Assembly (NCBI GenBank): GCA_964489785.1
Contig: CAZAZY010000027.1
Location: 1 to 8,177 of the forward strand
Direction of reading: 5' to 3'
Source: JAIPIY01 sp964489785
GTDB taxonomy: Bacteria; Patescibacteriota; Minisyncoccia; Phycocordibacterales; UBA1006
Length of the DNA: 8,177 nucleotides
The translations under genes were made by a program, and so were the position numbers. This document shows, one piece after another, positions 1 through 6,165 of the stretch; position 1 is the stretch's first letter; every line of letters starts with the position of its first letter. The notes below the pieces were generated by a model. The model made no database searches, had not been told where the DNA came from, and saw only the letters and a program-made list of their open reading frames with translations.

Positions 1-152
1 CATCTCTCTTTGGATTGACCTTCTTGCCAAATACGTTGTTGGGGTGGTTGTTGTTCTTGTTGGTATTAATATTAATTATCGTTGTTGGACGAAAAATAAT
101 GAAAAGACAAGAATCAAAAACTATTCCTGACGAAGATATTCGTTATCTTTAA
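1..152 (+). CDS. C-terminal end of an unidentified membrane-anchored protein (5' partial)
   Basis: The reading frame beginning at base 3 is open from the window edge to a TAA at 150-152 and gives 49 residues. About 20 are a strongly hydrophobic segment (roughly LLGWLLFLLVLILIIVV), followed by a basic stretch (GRKIMKR) and a short acidic tail ending in DIRYL. This is a typical C-terminal membrane anchor, and the positive-inside rule puts the tail in the cytoplasm. The residues just before the anchor read LPNT, which resembles the start of a sortase signal but lacks the usual glycine. The protein itself cannot be identified from this tail. The coding call is supported by the clean hydrophobic-basic layout and by the strong terminator that begins 14 bases after the stop. 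Confidence 0.7.
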   Translation, partial: SLFGLTFLPNTLLGWLLFLLVLILIIVVGRKIMKRQESKTIPDEDIRYL

Positions 153-165
153 AAGAATACCATAC

Positions 166-200
166 AATAAAAACCCGCACATGTGCGGGTTTTTATTTTT
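166..200. terminator. Bidirectional intrinsic terminator between the membrane-protein gene and tRNA-Ala
   Basis: Bases 166-197 form a perfect 32-bp palindrome with the GC-rich core CCCGCACATGTGCGGG flanked by A and T runs. Read on the plus strand, the stem ends in TTTTTATTTTT (190-200) and lies 14 nt after the stop of the upstream gene. Read on the minus strand, the same stem is followed by TTTTTATT, about 55 nt beyond the 3' end of tRNA-Ala. It therefore suits termination of both converging transcripts. Confidence 0.9.
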
Positions 201-252
201 GCCAAATTGACTTTTTATTCAATTATGTCATGAGTGTTTTTTGATATTGCTG

Positions 253-325
253 TGGACCCGACTGGATTCGAACCAGCGACCTCCTCAGTGCAAGTGAGGC
301 GCTCTACCAACTAAGCTACGGGCCC
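253..325 (-). tRNA. tRNA-Ala (anticodon TGC)
   Basis: The minus strand folds as a complete 73-nt tRNA. The acceptor stem is GGGCCCG/CGGGTCC with one G-T pair. The D arm contains TAGCTTAGTTGGTAGAGC, the anticodon stem is CCTCA/TGAGG, the loop CTTGCAC gives anticodon TGC, and the T arm is GCTGG-TTCGAAT-CCAGT. The discriminator base is A. The next bases are CAG, so CCA is not encoded and must be added by a CCA-adding enzyme. No intron is present. TGC is the alanine anticodon that can read most GCN codons by wobble. Confidence 0.97.
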
Positions 326-328
326 AAT

Positions 329-355
329 GCCATTTGCCAAAAAGGCAACAATGGC
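329..355 (-). other. Stem-loop in the 5' leader of tRNA-Ala
   Basis: On the minus strand GCCATT pairs with AATGGC and, inside that, TGCC pairs with GGCA around a TTTTT loop, with two unpaired bases (GT) on one side. The hairpin ends only 3 nt before the mature 5' end of the tRNA, so it would sit in the pre-tRNA leader that RNase P removes. A role in processing or in insulating the tRNA fold is possible but is inference. The plus-strand reading has no T tract after the stem and is not a terminator. Confidence 0.5.
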
Positions 356-413
356 TTGTGTTTCAGATATAATCTAAAACACAATATTAAACGTGAAAAG
401 AACAACCTTCCCT

Positions 414-441
414 ATTGTACTGGTCTTTTCAAGAAATGCAA
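414..441 (-). promoter_or_regulatory. Candidate promoter for tRNA-Ala
   Basis: The minus strand reads TTGCAT (441-436), a 16-base spacer and TACAAT (419-414), matching the sigma-70 consensus at 3/6 and 5/6 positions. Transcription would start near 407, giving a leader of about 80 nt that includes the 329-355 hairpin. An alternative pair nearer the tRNA is TTCACG (397-392), 17 bases and GATTAT (374-369), each 4/6. Read-through from the ddl-like gene is also possible, as no minus-strand terminator is visible between the two genes. Confidence 0.35.
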
Positions 442-450
442 GACCTTTTT
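422..450 (+). terminator. Possible plus-strand intrinsic terminator, antisense to the ddl/tRNA gap
   Basis: GGTCTT (422-427) and AAGACC (440-445) form a 6-bp stem with a 12-base loop, followed directly by TTTTT (446-450). This is the form of a rho-independent terminator on the plus strand, yet no plus-strand gene precedes it after the terminator at 166-197. It may end a short RNA (see findings) or be chance. The minus-strand reading has no T run after the stem. Confidence 0.3.
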
Positions 451-491
451 ATAAAAAAGTCAGAATTTCTTGTGGATATATGGGATTAATC

Positions 492-1433
492 CTATTTTTT
501 TCTTTTTGTTGCCAACTGCACGATATGCCAAATGAAATCATGGAATTTAACCCCAACCGCCGTCAAACTGTGATCCAAAATACTGCCCACGGTCAAATCT
601 GGTAATGCGTGAACCCCTGTGATGATGATTCCCCGTTTTGGATGCACGATCATGTCTATTTGAGAATAATGTCGCAAATGAAAAATTTTATGAATTTTTT
701 CTGCGACTTGTTGGACCTGTTTACTTTCATCTAATGAAATCGATGCTGGACATAATTTTGTTTCTTTGTCGGAATATGGTTCGCAGGTTTCTACAGGGAT
801 ACAGGTATAGTGTTCTTGTTCACGGAGATTTTCTATTACAATAACAGATATATGTTTACCACGTAATAATTCTTGCACCACAATATCTTGGCCATCACGG
901 AATGATGATTCTATTGCATGTACTAATTCTTGGAATGAATGCGCAATACGAATTCCGGTGACACCTTTTTTTGTTGGTTTTATTAACCAAGGCGGACTGA
1001 TGGTTGCATGGACCTGCCCTGCTGTATCATATACCTGTTCTGGATCTTGATTTCGTATAAAAATACTGGTAGGTGTTTTTACGTCGTGAAGTTTCAAAAA
1101 ATCATTCGTAGTATGATGATGCGATGATATAAATACAGGATGCGTATGTGATCCCGTAAACGGCACCGGTAAAGATGCTAATGTGTGCAATATGTCATAA
1201 TCATGATGATGTCCTTCGTGTAATGCATTAAATACAATATCTGCATCATGTACCAGTGGTTCCATTACCGACGCATGAAAATCATCATCAGTGTGTTCAT
1301 AAGAAATAATAACATCATGAGGTTGTATATGATGTCGGTGTAATGCAGAAAGAACTCGTCTTCCTGTTTCAAGAGATCGGTTGTGGGTGTTAATATTTCC
1401 TCCACGAAGAACTGCAATGCGAAGCGGTCTCAT
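492..1433 (-). CDS. D-Ala-D-Ala ligase-like ATP-grasp protein with degraded active site
   Basis: This 313-residue protein has the overall Ddl layout and about the family's usual length. The N-terminal domain opens with IAVLRGGNINTH (Ddl: IAVLLGGTSAER), continues through NALHEG at 69-74 (Ddl: NALHG) and FTGS at 92-95, and reaches the ATP-binding lysine region IKPTKKG at 151-157. It then runs through VQEL at 186-189 and QIDMIV at 258-263. The ATP lysine (K152) and one metal-binding Asp (D260) are kept. Matched to E. coli DdlB, E15 is T16, S150 is V158, R255 is Q258, E270 is G273 and N272 is H275. The loop carrying Y216 is shortened. About 32 of 313 residues are histidine, including HHH at 75-77 and 105-107. 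D-Ala-D-Ala synthesis is therefore doubtful: it may be a pseudoenzyme or use another substrate, so no gene symbol is given. The frame is intact and has its own promoter, which argues against a pseudogene. The ATG at 1433 is supported by that promoter. Confidence 0.85.
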   Translation of the reverse strand: MRPLRIAVLRGGNINTHNRSLETGRRVLSALHRHHIQPHDVIISYEHTDDDFHASVMEPLVHDADIVFNALHEGHHHDYDILHTLASLPVPFTGSHTHPVFISSHHHTTNDFLKLHDVKTPTSIFIRNQDPEQVYDTAGQVHATISPPWLIKPTKKGVTGIRIAHSFQELVHAIESSFRDGQDIVVQELLRGKHISVIVIENLREQEHYTCIPVETCEPYSDKETKLCPASISLDESKQVQQVAEKIHKIFHLRHYSQIDMIVHPKRGIIITGVHALPDLTVGSILDHSLTAVGVKFHDFIWHIVQLATKRKK

Positions 1434-1441
1434 ATGGATAT

Positions 1442-1470
1442 AGTATACAAAAGAATGTGCGATAACACAA
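1442..1470 (-). promoter_or_regulatory. Promoter of the ddl-like gene; predicted leaderless transcript
   Basis: The minus strand reads TTGTGT (1470-1465), exactly 17 bases, then TATACT (1447-1442). Only 8 bases lie between the -10 box and the ATG at 1433, so transcription should start at about 1433-1436 and leave 0-3 nt of 5' UTR. There is no room for a Shine-Dalgarno sequence. The -35 box overlaps a weak AT-rich hairpin (1467-1481) just past the uvrC stop. Confidence 0.7.
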
Positions 1471-1481
1471 AAGAATTTTGT

Positions 1482-2726
1482 CTATCTTTGAATTTTTCTT
1501 TTTGATTTGTGATACGTAATTGCAAATCGGTGAGCTTCATTGTTGGCAAGAAGAATTTGCTTTTTATATTTTTCAATAATATCTTCTACACCCATAAGCG
1601 CTTTTGGTTTATGTTTTTCATCTTTGACTACAGCAACAATGGGTGCGGATATGCCATATAATCGGCAAATTCGTTCAGCAACTCTTTTTTGTGCCTTTCC
1701 CCCATCTACAACAATAAGAGACGGATTTCCCCATCCTGGATGCCCAAAACGACGTGTTAATATCTCTTCTAACGCCTTTGTGTCATTTGATTTGTTTACA
1801 CTGCGTATAATGAATTTTCTGTATGCTGATTTTTGTGGTTCGCCATTTTCTATTACTGTCATCACCCCAACCATATTGTCGCCCTGTAGATGTGCGATAT
1901 CAAATGCTTCGATACGAAATGATTCTTTTGCTGTGTGTGTTTCGTGTTGCAATAGTGCGATATCATTAATATGTTCCAATGCAAAAATCTGTCTTTTGAT
2001 TCTGTCGGCTTCTTCGAATTCTTGTTTTGATGCAGACGTGTGCATATTTTTTCGCAATCGTTCGATTAACGTATTTTTCTTTCCTGATAAAAAAAGTTCA
2101 AGACCTTTGATATTTTTCTCGTAGGTTTTTTGAAAAGAATCTTCGGTGTCTTTTGGAGCTAATCCCAAAGACATGTAAAAATCTTTTGCATGGGATTGTG
2201 TTGATTTTTCATCAAAGAATGGAAATAGTTTACGAAGAATTTTCAGTGAAGTTCGTGCAGATGCACCCGATGGAAAAGGTCCAAAAAAAGATCGTAACAC
2301 TATTTTTTTTGATGGTTCTGTAGGGTGGGCAATTTTTTTCGTGAAATCAATATCTCGTTCCCTGATTAATAAAACCCGTGATAGCGATTCTTTGGTAATC
2401 GCAATCATATAGTAGCTCTTGTTGTCTTTGTCGCGGGTATTATACGGGGGTTGATGTTCTTTGATCAGACGTGATTCTGCCAATAGTGCTTCTAGTACAG
2501 AATCATATGTTTCCCAAGTAATTTTTGTAACCTGAGAAACCATTTCAACAATTTTGGGACCACGAGACTGGTCGATGTCTTTGTTTGCGTAACTGGAAAC
2601 TCGGTCGCGTAACGATGTCGCCTTTCCAATATAGAGAAGCTTTTTGTTATTCCAGAAAAAATACACCCCAGGAGATTCTGGTGCTGGTTGTGCCATCTGT
2701 ACTATTTCCGAACGATGTATTTTCAT
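1482..2726 (-). CDS. uvrC: Excinuclease ABC subunit C, short form lacking the HhH domain
   Basis: UvrC makes the two incisions flanking a DNA lesion in UvrABC nucleotide excision repair. This copy has 414 residues; E. coli UvrC has 610. The GIY-YIG nuclease is at about 15-100 (G20-V21-Y22, Y32-I33-G34, R40, E79 region), which makes the 3' cut. A UVR domain that contacts UvrB is at about 220-255 (ASKQEFEEADRIKRQI). The RNase H-like nuclease, which makes the 5' cut, is at about 270-406, with D276 in AFDIAH, D341 in VVDGGKAQ and H399 in EAHRFA. The protein stops right after that domain, so the C-terminal tandem helix-hairpin-helix region is absent. The only cysteine is C354, so the Fe-S cysteines found between the GIY-YIG and UVR domains in many UvrCs are missing. 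The ATG lies 2 nt after the rseP stop, which points to co-transcription and coupled translation; no Shine-Dalgarno is visible. Only about 50 bases separate its stop from the next gene, so no lost domain is hidden downstream. Confidence 0.93.
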   Translation of the reverse strand: MKIHRSEIVQMAQPAPESPGVYFFWNNKKLLYIGKATSLRDRVSSYANKDIDQSRGPKIVEMVSQVTKITWETYDSVLEALLAESRLIKEHQPPYNTRDKDNKSYYMIAITKESLSRVLLIRERDIDFTKKIAHPTEPSKKIVLRSFFGPFPSGASARTSLKILRKLFPFFDEKSTQSHAKDFYMSLGLAPKDTEDSFQKTYEKNIKGLELFLSGKKNTLIERLRKNMHTSASKQEFEEADRIKRQIFALEHINDIALLQHETHTAKESFRIEAFDIAHLQGDNMVGVMTVIENGEPQKSAYRKFIIRSVNKSNDTKALEEILTRRFGHPGWGNPSLIVVDGGKAQKRVAERICRLYGISAPIVAVVKDEKHKPKALMGVEDIIEKYKKQILLANNEAHRFAITYHKSKRKIQR

Positions 2727-2728
2727 TG

Positions 2729-3832
2729 TTAAAACAATTTCACAATATCATTGAATGTAACCACAATCATGAGTCCGATCAAGAAAAGAAATCCGCCTGT
2801 GTTTACCCATAATACTGCTTTTTCTGGTAGTGGTCGTCGTAGTACGGATTCAATAGCAACTACCAGTAGTCTCCCTCCATCTAATGCTGGAATAGGTAAA
2901 ATATTTATCACCGCAAGGTTAATAGAAATCAAAGCAGTAAACCACAATAAATAACCAAAACCAAGATCCGATGCATCTCCTACACTTTTTACAATACCGA
3001 CAGGACCAGAAACATTATCCAGGCTGGTTGTTGGTGATACGACCAAGCTTTTGAAAAATCCTAATGTGCCCCAAAAGATTGCCTTGGTAGTATCTACCGT
3101 CATAGAAACACTTTCTTTGAATGCAGTCGGTAAATGGTTGATGTATGCAGTGCCAATAGTATCAACAGCAATACCAATTTTTTCATTTTCGGCAAAAGCA
3201 TCTTTACTAATATATATCTCAGAAATTTCTTTGTTACGTTCGATAGTGATCGTTGTATCTGATTGTGTATTTCTTGCTTGTTCAAAAATAGTTGTTATTT
3301 CTGCTGGATTTTCAATGATCTTTGTTTCTTCTTGAAGGGTGATTGATTGTACGGTATCACCTGATTGTAATTCTAATGTTTCTGCAATAGATCCTGGAAT
3401 AACCTGAATAATGGCAACATGAGAATCTTTGAAAACGGTATTTTCTGGTGCATTTGTCTGCATCATTGGCATACCAACCCATGCAAGACCAATAAAAACC
3501 AATAACCATGCAAAAATAAAATTCATGGTTACTCCGGCAATTAATACCAATGCTTGCAAATGTCGTGGTCGAGAAGTAAATGCTGTAGGAGAAGGTTCTT
3601 CTGTTGTTTTTTCTTCACCATTTTCACCTTCTATTTTTACAAAACCACCTAGTGGAATTGCGTTCACCGAAAACAAGGTTCCCTTCCAGGTTCCTATTTT
3701 CCAAACACGCGGAGGAAATCCAAAACCGAATTCTTCGACTTTCATACCTGACCAACGTGCAACAAAAAAATGTCCAGCTTCGTGGATTAATACCAAAAGA
3801 GCAATAATGAGAATAAAAAGAATAATTCCCAT
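2729..3832 (-). CDS. rseP: Site-2 protease family intramembrane zinc metalloprotease
   Basis: This 367-residue membrane protein cuts substrates inside the lipid bilayer; in E. coli RseP releases sigma-E by cleaving RseA. The zinc motif HEAGH is at 17-21 in the first membrane helix. The partner motif NILPIPALDGG (310-320) supplies the third zinc ligand, D318. A single PDZ domain lies at about 137-210 (VIPGSIAETLELQSGDTV), compared with two in E. coli RseP (450 residues). Further hydrophobic segments are at about 93-118, 293-312 and 343-360, and the conserved SGPVGI is at 275-280. All catalytic residues are present, so it should be active. The substrate is unknown and no anti-sigma factor is nearby. 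The start codon is 1 nt after the frr stop (TAATATG), and no Shine-Dalgarno is visible. The frr-rseP pairing recalls the common frr-uppS-cdsA-dxr-rseP cluster with the middle genes missing. Confidence 0.95.
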   Translation of the reverse strand: MGIILFILIIALLVLIHEAGHFFVARWSGMKVEEFGFGFPPRVWKIGTWKGTLFSVNAIPLGGFVKIEGENGEEKTTEEPSPTAFTSRPRHLQALVLIAGVTMNFIFAWLLVFIGLAWVGMPMMQTNAPENTVFKDSHVAIIQVIPGSIAETLELQSGDTVQSITLQEETKIIENPAEITTIFEQARNTQSDTTITIERNKEISEIYISKDAFAENEKIGIAVDTIGTAYINHLPTAFKESVSMTVDTTKAIFWGTLGFFKSLVVSPTTSLDNVSGPVGIVKSVGDASDLGFGYLLWFTALISINLAVINILPIPALDGGRLLVVAIESVLRRPLPEKAVLWVNTGGFLFLIGLMIVVTFNDIVKLF

Positions 3833-3833
3833 A

Positions 3834-4388
3834 TTATATAGTCATTATTTCTTGCTCTTTTTTTCTAAAAACATCTTCAAGTTTTTTGTTTGCATCATCA
3901 ATATGTTTTTGCAAATCTTCTTTTGCTCGGAATTTTTCATCTTCACTCATACCACCTTCTTTTTCTTTTACTTGGACATCGTTCCATGTATCTTCACGTA
4001 CGCTTCGAACACGGATGCGCGCTTCTTCTAATTTTTCTTTGATCATTTTTACAAGATTCATACGGTTTTCTGTGGTAACCATCGGTACTGACGCACGAAC
4101 ACCTTGGTCATCAACAGAGACTGAAATCTGAATACCGCTGGCAATCAGCGCACGTTCGATGTCTTTGATTTGCTGTTTATCCCAGGGTGCGATACGAATA
4201 GTACGAGCATCTTCTAATGATAGGGTTGCAACATTTTTTAATGGAGAACGTGTTCCATATGCTTCTACGGTAACTCCGTCTACCAATGCTACCGATGCAC
4301 GACCTGCAGATACCTTTGAATATTCATCAGATAGCCAGGTTTGTATTTTTTGTAATTGTTCTTGTGTGTTTAAAAATGAATACGTCAT
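3834..4388 (-). CDS. frr: Ribosome recycling factor
   Basis: The factor splits the post-termination ribosome together with EF-G so that it can be reused. The protein has 184 residues, the normal family length (185 in E. coli). Typical signatures are GRAS at 29-32, YGTRSPL at 44-50, DARTIRIAPWDK at 60-71 in the beta-sheet head domain, TTENRMNLVKMIKEKLEEAR at 105-124, and the arginine-rich RVRSVRED at 126-133 in the helical stalk that contacts 23S rRNA. The charged C-terminal helix ends in EQEIMTI. An extended -10 promoter lies 8 nt before the ATG, so transcription of frr-rseP-uvrC can start here independently of mreB-holB. The predicted transcript has almost no 5' UTR. Confidence 0.98.
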   Translation of the reverse strand: MTYSFLNTQEQLQKIQTWLSDEYSKVSAGRASVALVDGVTVEAYGTRSPLKNVATLSLEDARTIRIAPWDKQQIKDIERALIASGIQISVSVDDQGVRASVPMVTTENRMNLVKMIKEKLEEARIRVRSVREDTWNDVQVKEKEGGMSEDEKFRAKEDLQKHIDDANKKLEDVFRKKEQEIMTI

Positions 4389-4396
4389 ATGTTATC

Positions 4397-4405
4397 AGTA
4401 TAGCA
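4397..4405 (-). promoter_or_regulatory. Extended -10 promoter of frr-rseP-uvrC
   Basis: The minus strand reads TGC-TATACT (4405-4397), an extended -10 element, within TATGCTATACT. Eight bases separate it from the frr ATG (4388), so the predicted transcription start is within about 0-3 nt of the start codon. No good -35 match is seen at 16-18 bases upstream, which is usual for extended -10 promoters. The -10 element sits in the 22-nt gap after the holB stop; anything farther upstream lies in holB. Confidence 0.6.
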
Positions 4406-4410
4406 TATTT

Positions 4411-5070
4411 TTATTCTGGAATCATTAGTGCGATATGTTCTAATATTGGTACCACCATAGATCCTTGATTTCTTGCATATTTTTGCATGTGTAAAATCTC
4501 TTCTAATAGCATTGCATATTTTTTGGGATCTTTTGATGCGGTATGTAATTCGTAGATCTGCTTTTGTAATGTTTCAAGAAATTTAGCAAGATTCCCTTCT
4601 TTTAAATCTTCGCTGATTTTTTTAATATACAGCATTCTTTCTTGATAGGATTTTTGTATAAACAGGGTTACTTCTTCTTTGTGATAGGTATCAGTAGAAT
4701 CATGTTCAGGAAACATGGTCAATCTTGATTGCACTGTTTCTAACAGTTGATCATACGAAGGCAAACAAATACACACATGAGTTCCCAATGCGGGTTCTTC
4801 TAATAGTTTCAATAATGCGTGTTGTGCATCATGAGAAATAGATGTCCCCGCCAAAATAATCCATGTTTTTTCATGTTCTGATTGTTTTGATTGAGCCATT
4901 TTTTTTGCTTCGTGTACATTTTCAATAGAAATCAAAGAATCACAATGTTTCCAAACATGATGAGTAAATTCTGTATTGTTTTGTAATAGATTTATTAGAT
5001 AGTCTGTTTGCACCTGCGGTTCACCAGGAAGGAAATATGCATGAGCTGTATACGAATGCAAAAAAGACAT
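4411..5070 (-). CDS. holB: DNA polymerase III delta-prime-like clamp-loader subunit (short form)
   Basis: This 219-residue protein matches the AAA+ core of the delta-prime subunit, which works in the clamp loader that places the sliding clamp on DNA. The diagnostic segment is SHDAQHALLKLLEEP (79-93) followed by THVCICLPSYDQLLETVQSR (97-116), equivalent to the QNALLKTLEEP...TI.SRC signature, including the SR pair at 115-116. The N terminus AHAYFLPGE (9-17) resembles the HAYLFSG start of the fold, but a Walker A motif (GxxGxGKT) does not follow, and the zinc-binding cysteine module is absent. Lack of ATP binding is normal for delta-prime, but the length is about two thirds of the E. coli protein (334). 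The ATG lies 4 nt after the mreB stop, so it is probably co-transcribed with mreB. A 7-bp A/T-rich hairpin (5075-5091) covers the region where a Shine-Dalgarno would be. Confidence 0.8.
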   Translation of the reverse strand: MSFLHSYTAHAYFLPGEPQVQTDYLINLLQNNTEFTHHVWKHCDSLISIENVHEAKKMAQSKQSEHEKTWIILAGTSISHDAQHALLKLLEEPALGTHVCICLPSYDQLLETVQSRLTMFPEHDSTDTYHKEEVTLFIQKSYQERMLYIKKISEDLKEGNLAKFLETLQKQIYELHTASKDPKKYAMLLEEILHMQKYARNQGSMVVPILEHIALMIPE

Positions 5071-5074
5071 AAAT

Positions 5075-6094
5075 CTAAAAACTTTTTTTAGAAAGCACTG
5101 TTTTTTTATAAGTATGTAAATGAGATAATGCTACACCGGTTCCTTTTACTACACAGTATAATGCATCATCAGCCAAAGAAGCTTTTACTCCTGTTCGTTT
5201 ATGCACCAATTCGGGTAGGTTTCGCAATAATGAACTACCGCCTGTCATGATAATTCCATTATCAATAATATCTGACGCCAATTCCGGAGGAGTTTCCTGT
5301 AATACATCTTTGATGGCTTTGATCATTTGGCGTAATTCGCTGTCGATTGCCTGTACTATTTCATTGGTTTTAATATCAACTGATCTGGGTAGTCCTGTGA
5401 TATAGTCACGCCCTTTGATAGTCAAAGATTCTTCTTGGGCCAAAGGTAGTGCGGCTCCTACTTTTATTTTTATTTCTTCTGCGGTTTTATCACCAATAGC
5501 AAGATTGAATGTTTTTTTGATGTAATCAGTAATTGCCTGGTCTATTTTGTTACCAGCACATTTTACTGATGTGCACGCAACAATTCCCCCCAATGAAATT
5601 ACCGCAACATCAGTGGTACCACCGCCGATATCGACAATCATATATCCTTGGGGTTCGTGAATAGGGATTCCTGCACCAATAGCTGCAAGAATGGGTTCTT
5701 TTACTACGTATGCATTTTTTGCGCCTGCACGTAATGCTGCTTCTACTACTGCACGACGTTCTGTAGATGTTACTCCTGCTGGTACGGAAATCATAACGTC
5801 AGGTTTGAAAATATTCCAAGACCCCAAAGCTTTTGTGATGTAATAACGCAACATTGCTTCGGTGATACGATAATCTGCGATAACACCATCACGCATAGGG
5901 CGATATGCCACAATAGCATCAGGTGTTTTCCCTATCATGTCTTTTGCTTCTGATCCAATAGCAAGAATTTTGTTATCGTATTCTGAAACCGCAACAACCG
6001 AAGGTTCGTTTAAAACAATCCCTTTACCAGGAACGTATACCAGGGTATTTGCTGTACCTAAATCGATACCTAATTTGGGGCTGAAAAAACTCAT
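5075..6094 (-). CDS. mreB: Rod-shape-determining actin homologue MreB
   Basis: MreB forms membrane-bound filaments that guide lateral cell-wall synthesis and so set rod shape. With the ATG at 6094 it has 339 residues (347 in E. coli). The phosphate-1 motif GIDLGTANT is at 9-17, the phosphate-2 motif DIGGGTTDVAV is at 155-165, and the adenosine motif IIMTGGSSLL is around 281-290. The N-terminal MSFFSPKLG could form the short membrane-binding patch. The frame stays open upstream to a GTG at 6124, but that would put the -10 box (6105-6110) inside the coding region; ATG 6094, 10 nt past that box, is preferred. No mreC or mreD follows; holB comes 4 nt later. The stop is TAG. There is no sign of degradation. 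Confidence 0.97.
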   Translation of the reverse strand: MSFFSPKLGIDLGTANTLVYVPGKGIVLNEPSVVAVSEYDNKILAIGSEAKDMIGKTPDAIVAYRPMRDGVIADYRITEAMLRYYITKALGSWNIFKPDVMISVPAGVTSTERRAVVEAALRAGAKNAYVVKEPILAAIGAGIPIHEPQGYMIVDIGGGTTDVAVISLGGIVACTSVKCAGNKIDQAITDYIKKTFNLAIGDKTAEEIKIKVGAALPLAQEESLTIKGRDYITGLPRSVDIKTNEIVQAIDSELRQMIKAIKDVLQETPPELASDIIDNGIIMTGGSSLLRNLPELVHKRTGVKASLADDALYCVVKGTGVALSHLHTYKKTVLSKKSF

Positions 6095-6104
6095 AGATAG
6101 CTGA

Positions 6105-6133
6105 ACTATAGCATAGTGGAACACATTTGTCTT
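6105..6133 (-). promoter_or_regulatory. Promoter of mreB-holB
   Basis: The minus strand reads AAGACA (6133-6128, 4/6 to TTGACA), 17 bases, then TATAGT (6110-6105) preceded by TGC, giving the extended element TATGCTATAGT. Ten bases lie between the -10 box and the ATG at 6094, so the predicted 5' UTR is about 2-5 nt. The element shares TATGCTAT with the frr promoter and the promoter at the window end. Confidence 0.7.
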
Positions 6134-6165
6134 CTCTTTGCATACTGTTAGATATCGCCTCTTTT

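Noticed and set aside
483..492. Palindrome GGATTAATCC next to the ddl-like stop codon
   Set aside because: A 10-bp palindrome of this kind is expected by chance in such sequence, with no T run or second copy nearby.
393..605. Plus-strand open frame starting with GTG in the ddl/tRNA gap
   Set aside because: Its last third lies antisense inside the ddl-like gene, the product has no recognisable features, and it crosses the terminator-like hairpin at 422-450.
1467..1481. Hairpin ACAAAA/TTTTGT after uvrC as a terminator
   Set aside because: The stem is 6 bp and almost all A-T, with no T tract after it on the minus strand, and it overlaps the -35 box of the ddl-like gene.
1540..2124. Plus-strand open frame of 194 codons opposite uvrC
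   Set aside because: It lies entirely antisense to uvrC, whose motifs are clear in the other frame. The product is a low-complexity Ser/Phe/Cys-rich shadow.
3429..4031. Plus-strand open frame of 200 codons opposite rseP and frr
   Set aside because: It spans the junction of two well-supported minus-strand genes and shows no family motif or promoter.
5075..5091. Hairpin CTAAAAA/TTTTTAG between mreB and holB as a terminator or regulatory element
   Set aside because: It is an A/T-only stem overlapping the mreB stop, with a 4-nt gap to holB; it is more likely a by-product of AT-rich codons.
6095..6124. N-terminal extension of MreB from a GTG codon
   Set aside because: It would place the extended -10 box inside the coding region; the ATG at 6094 gives the normal MreB length and N terminus.
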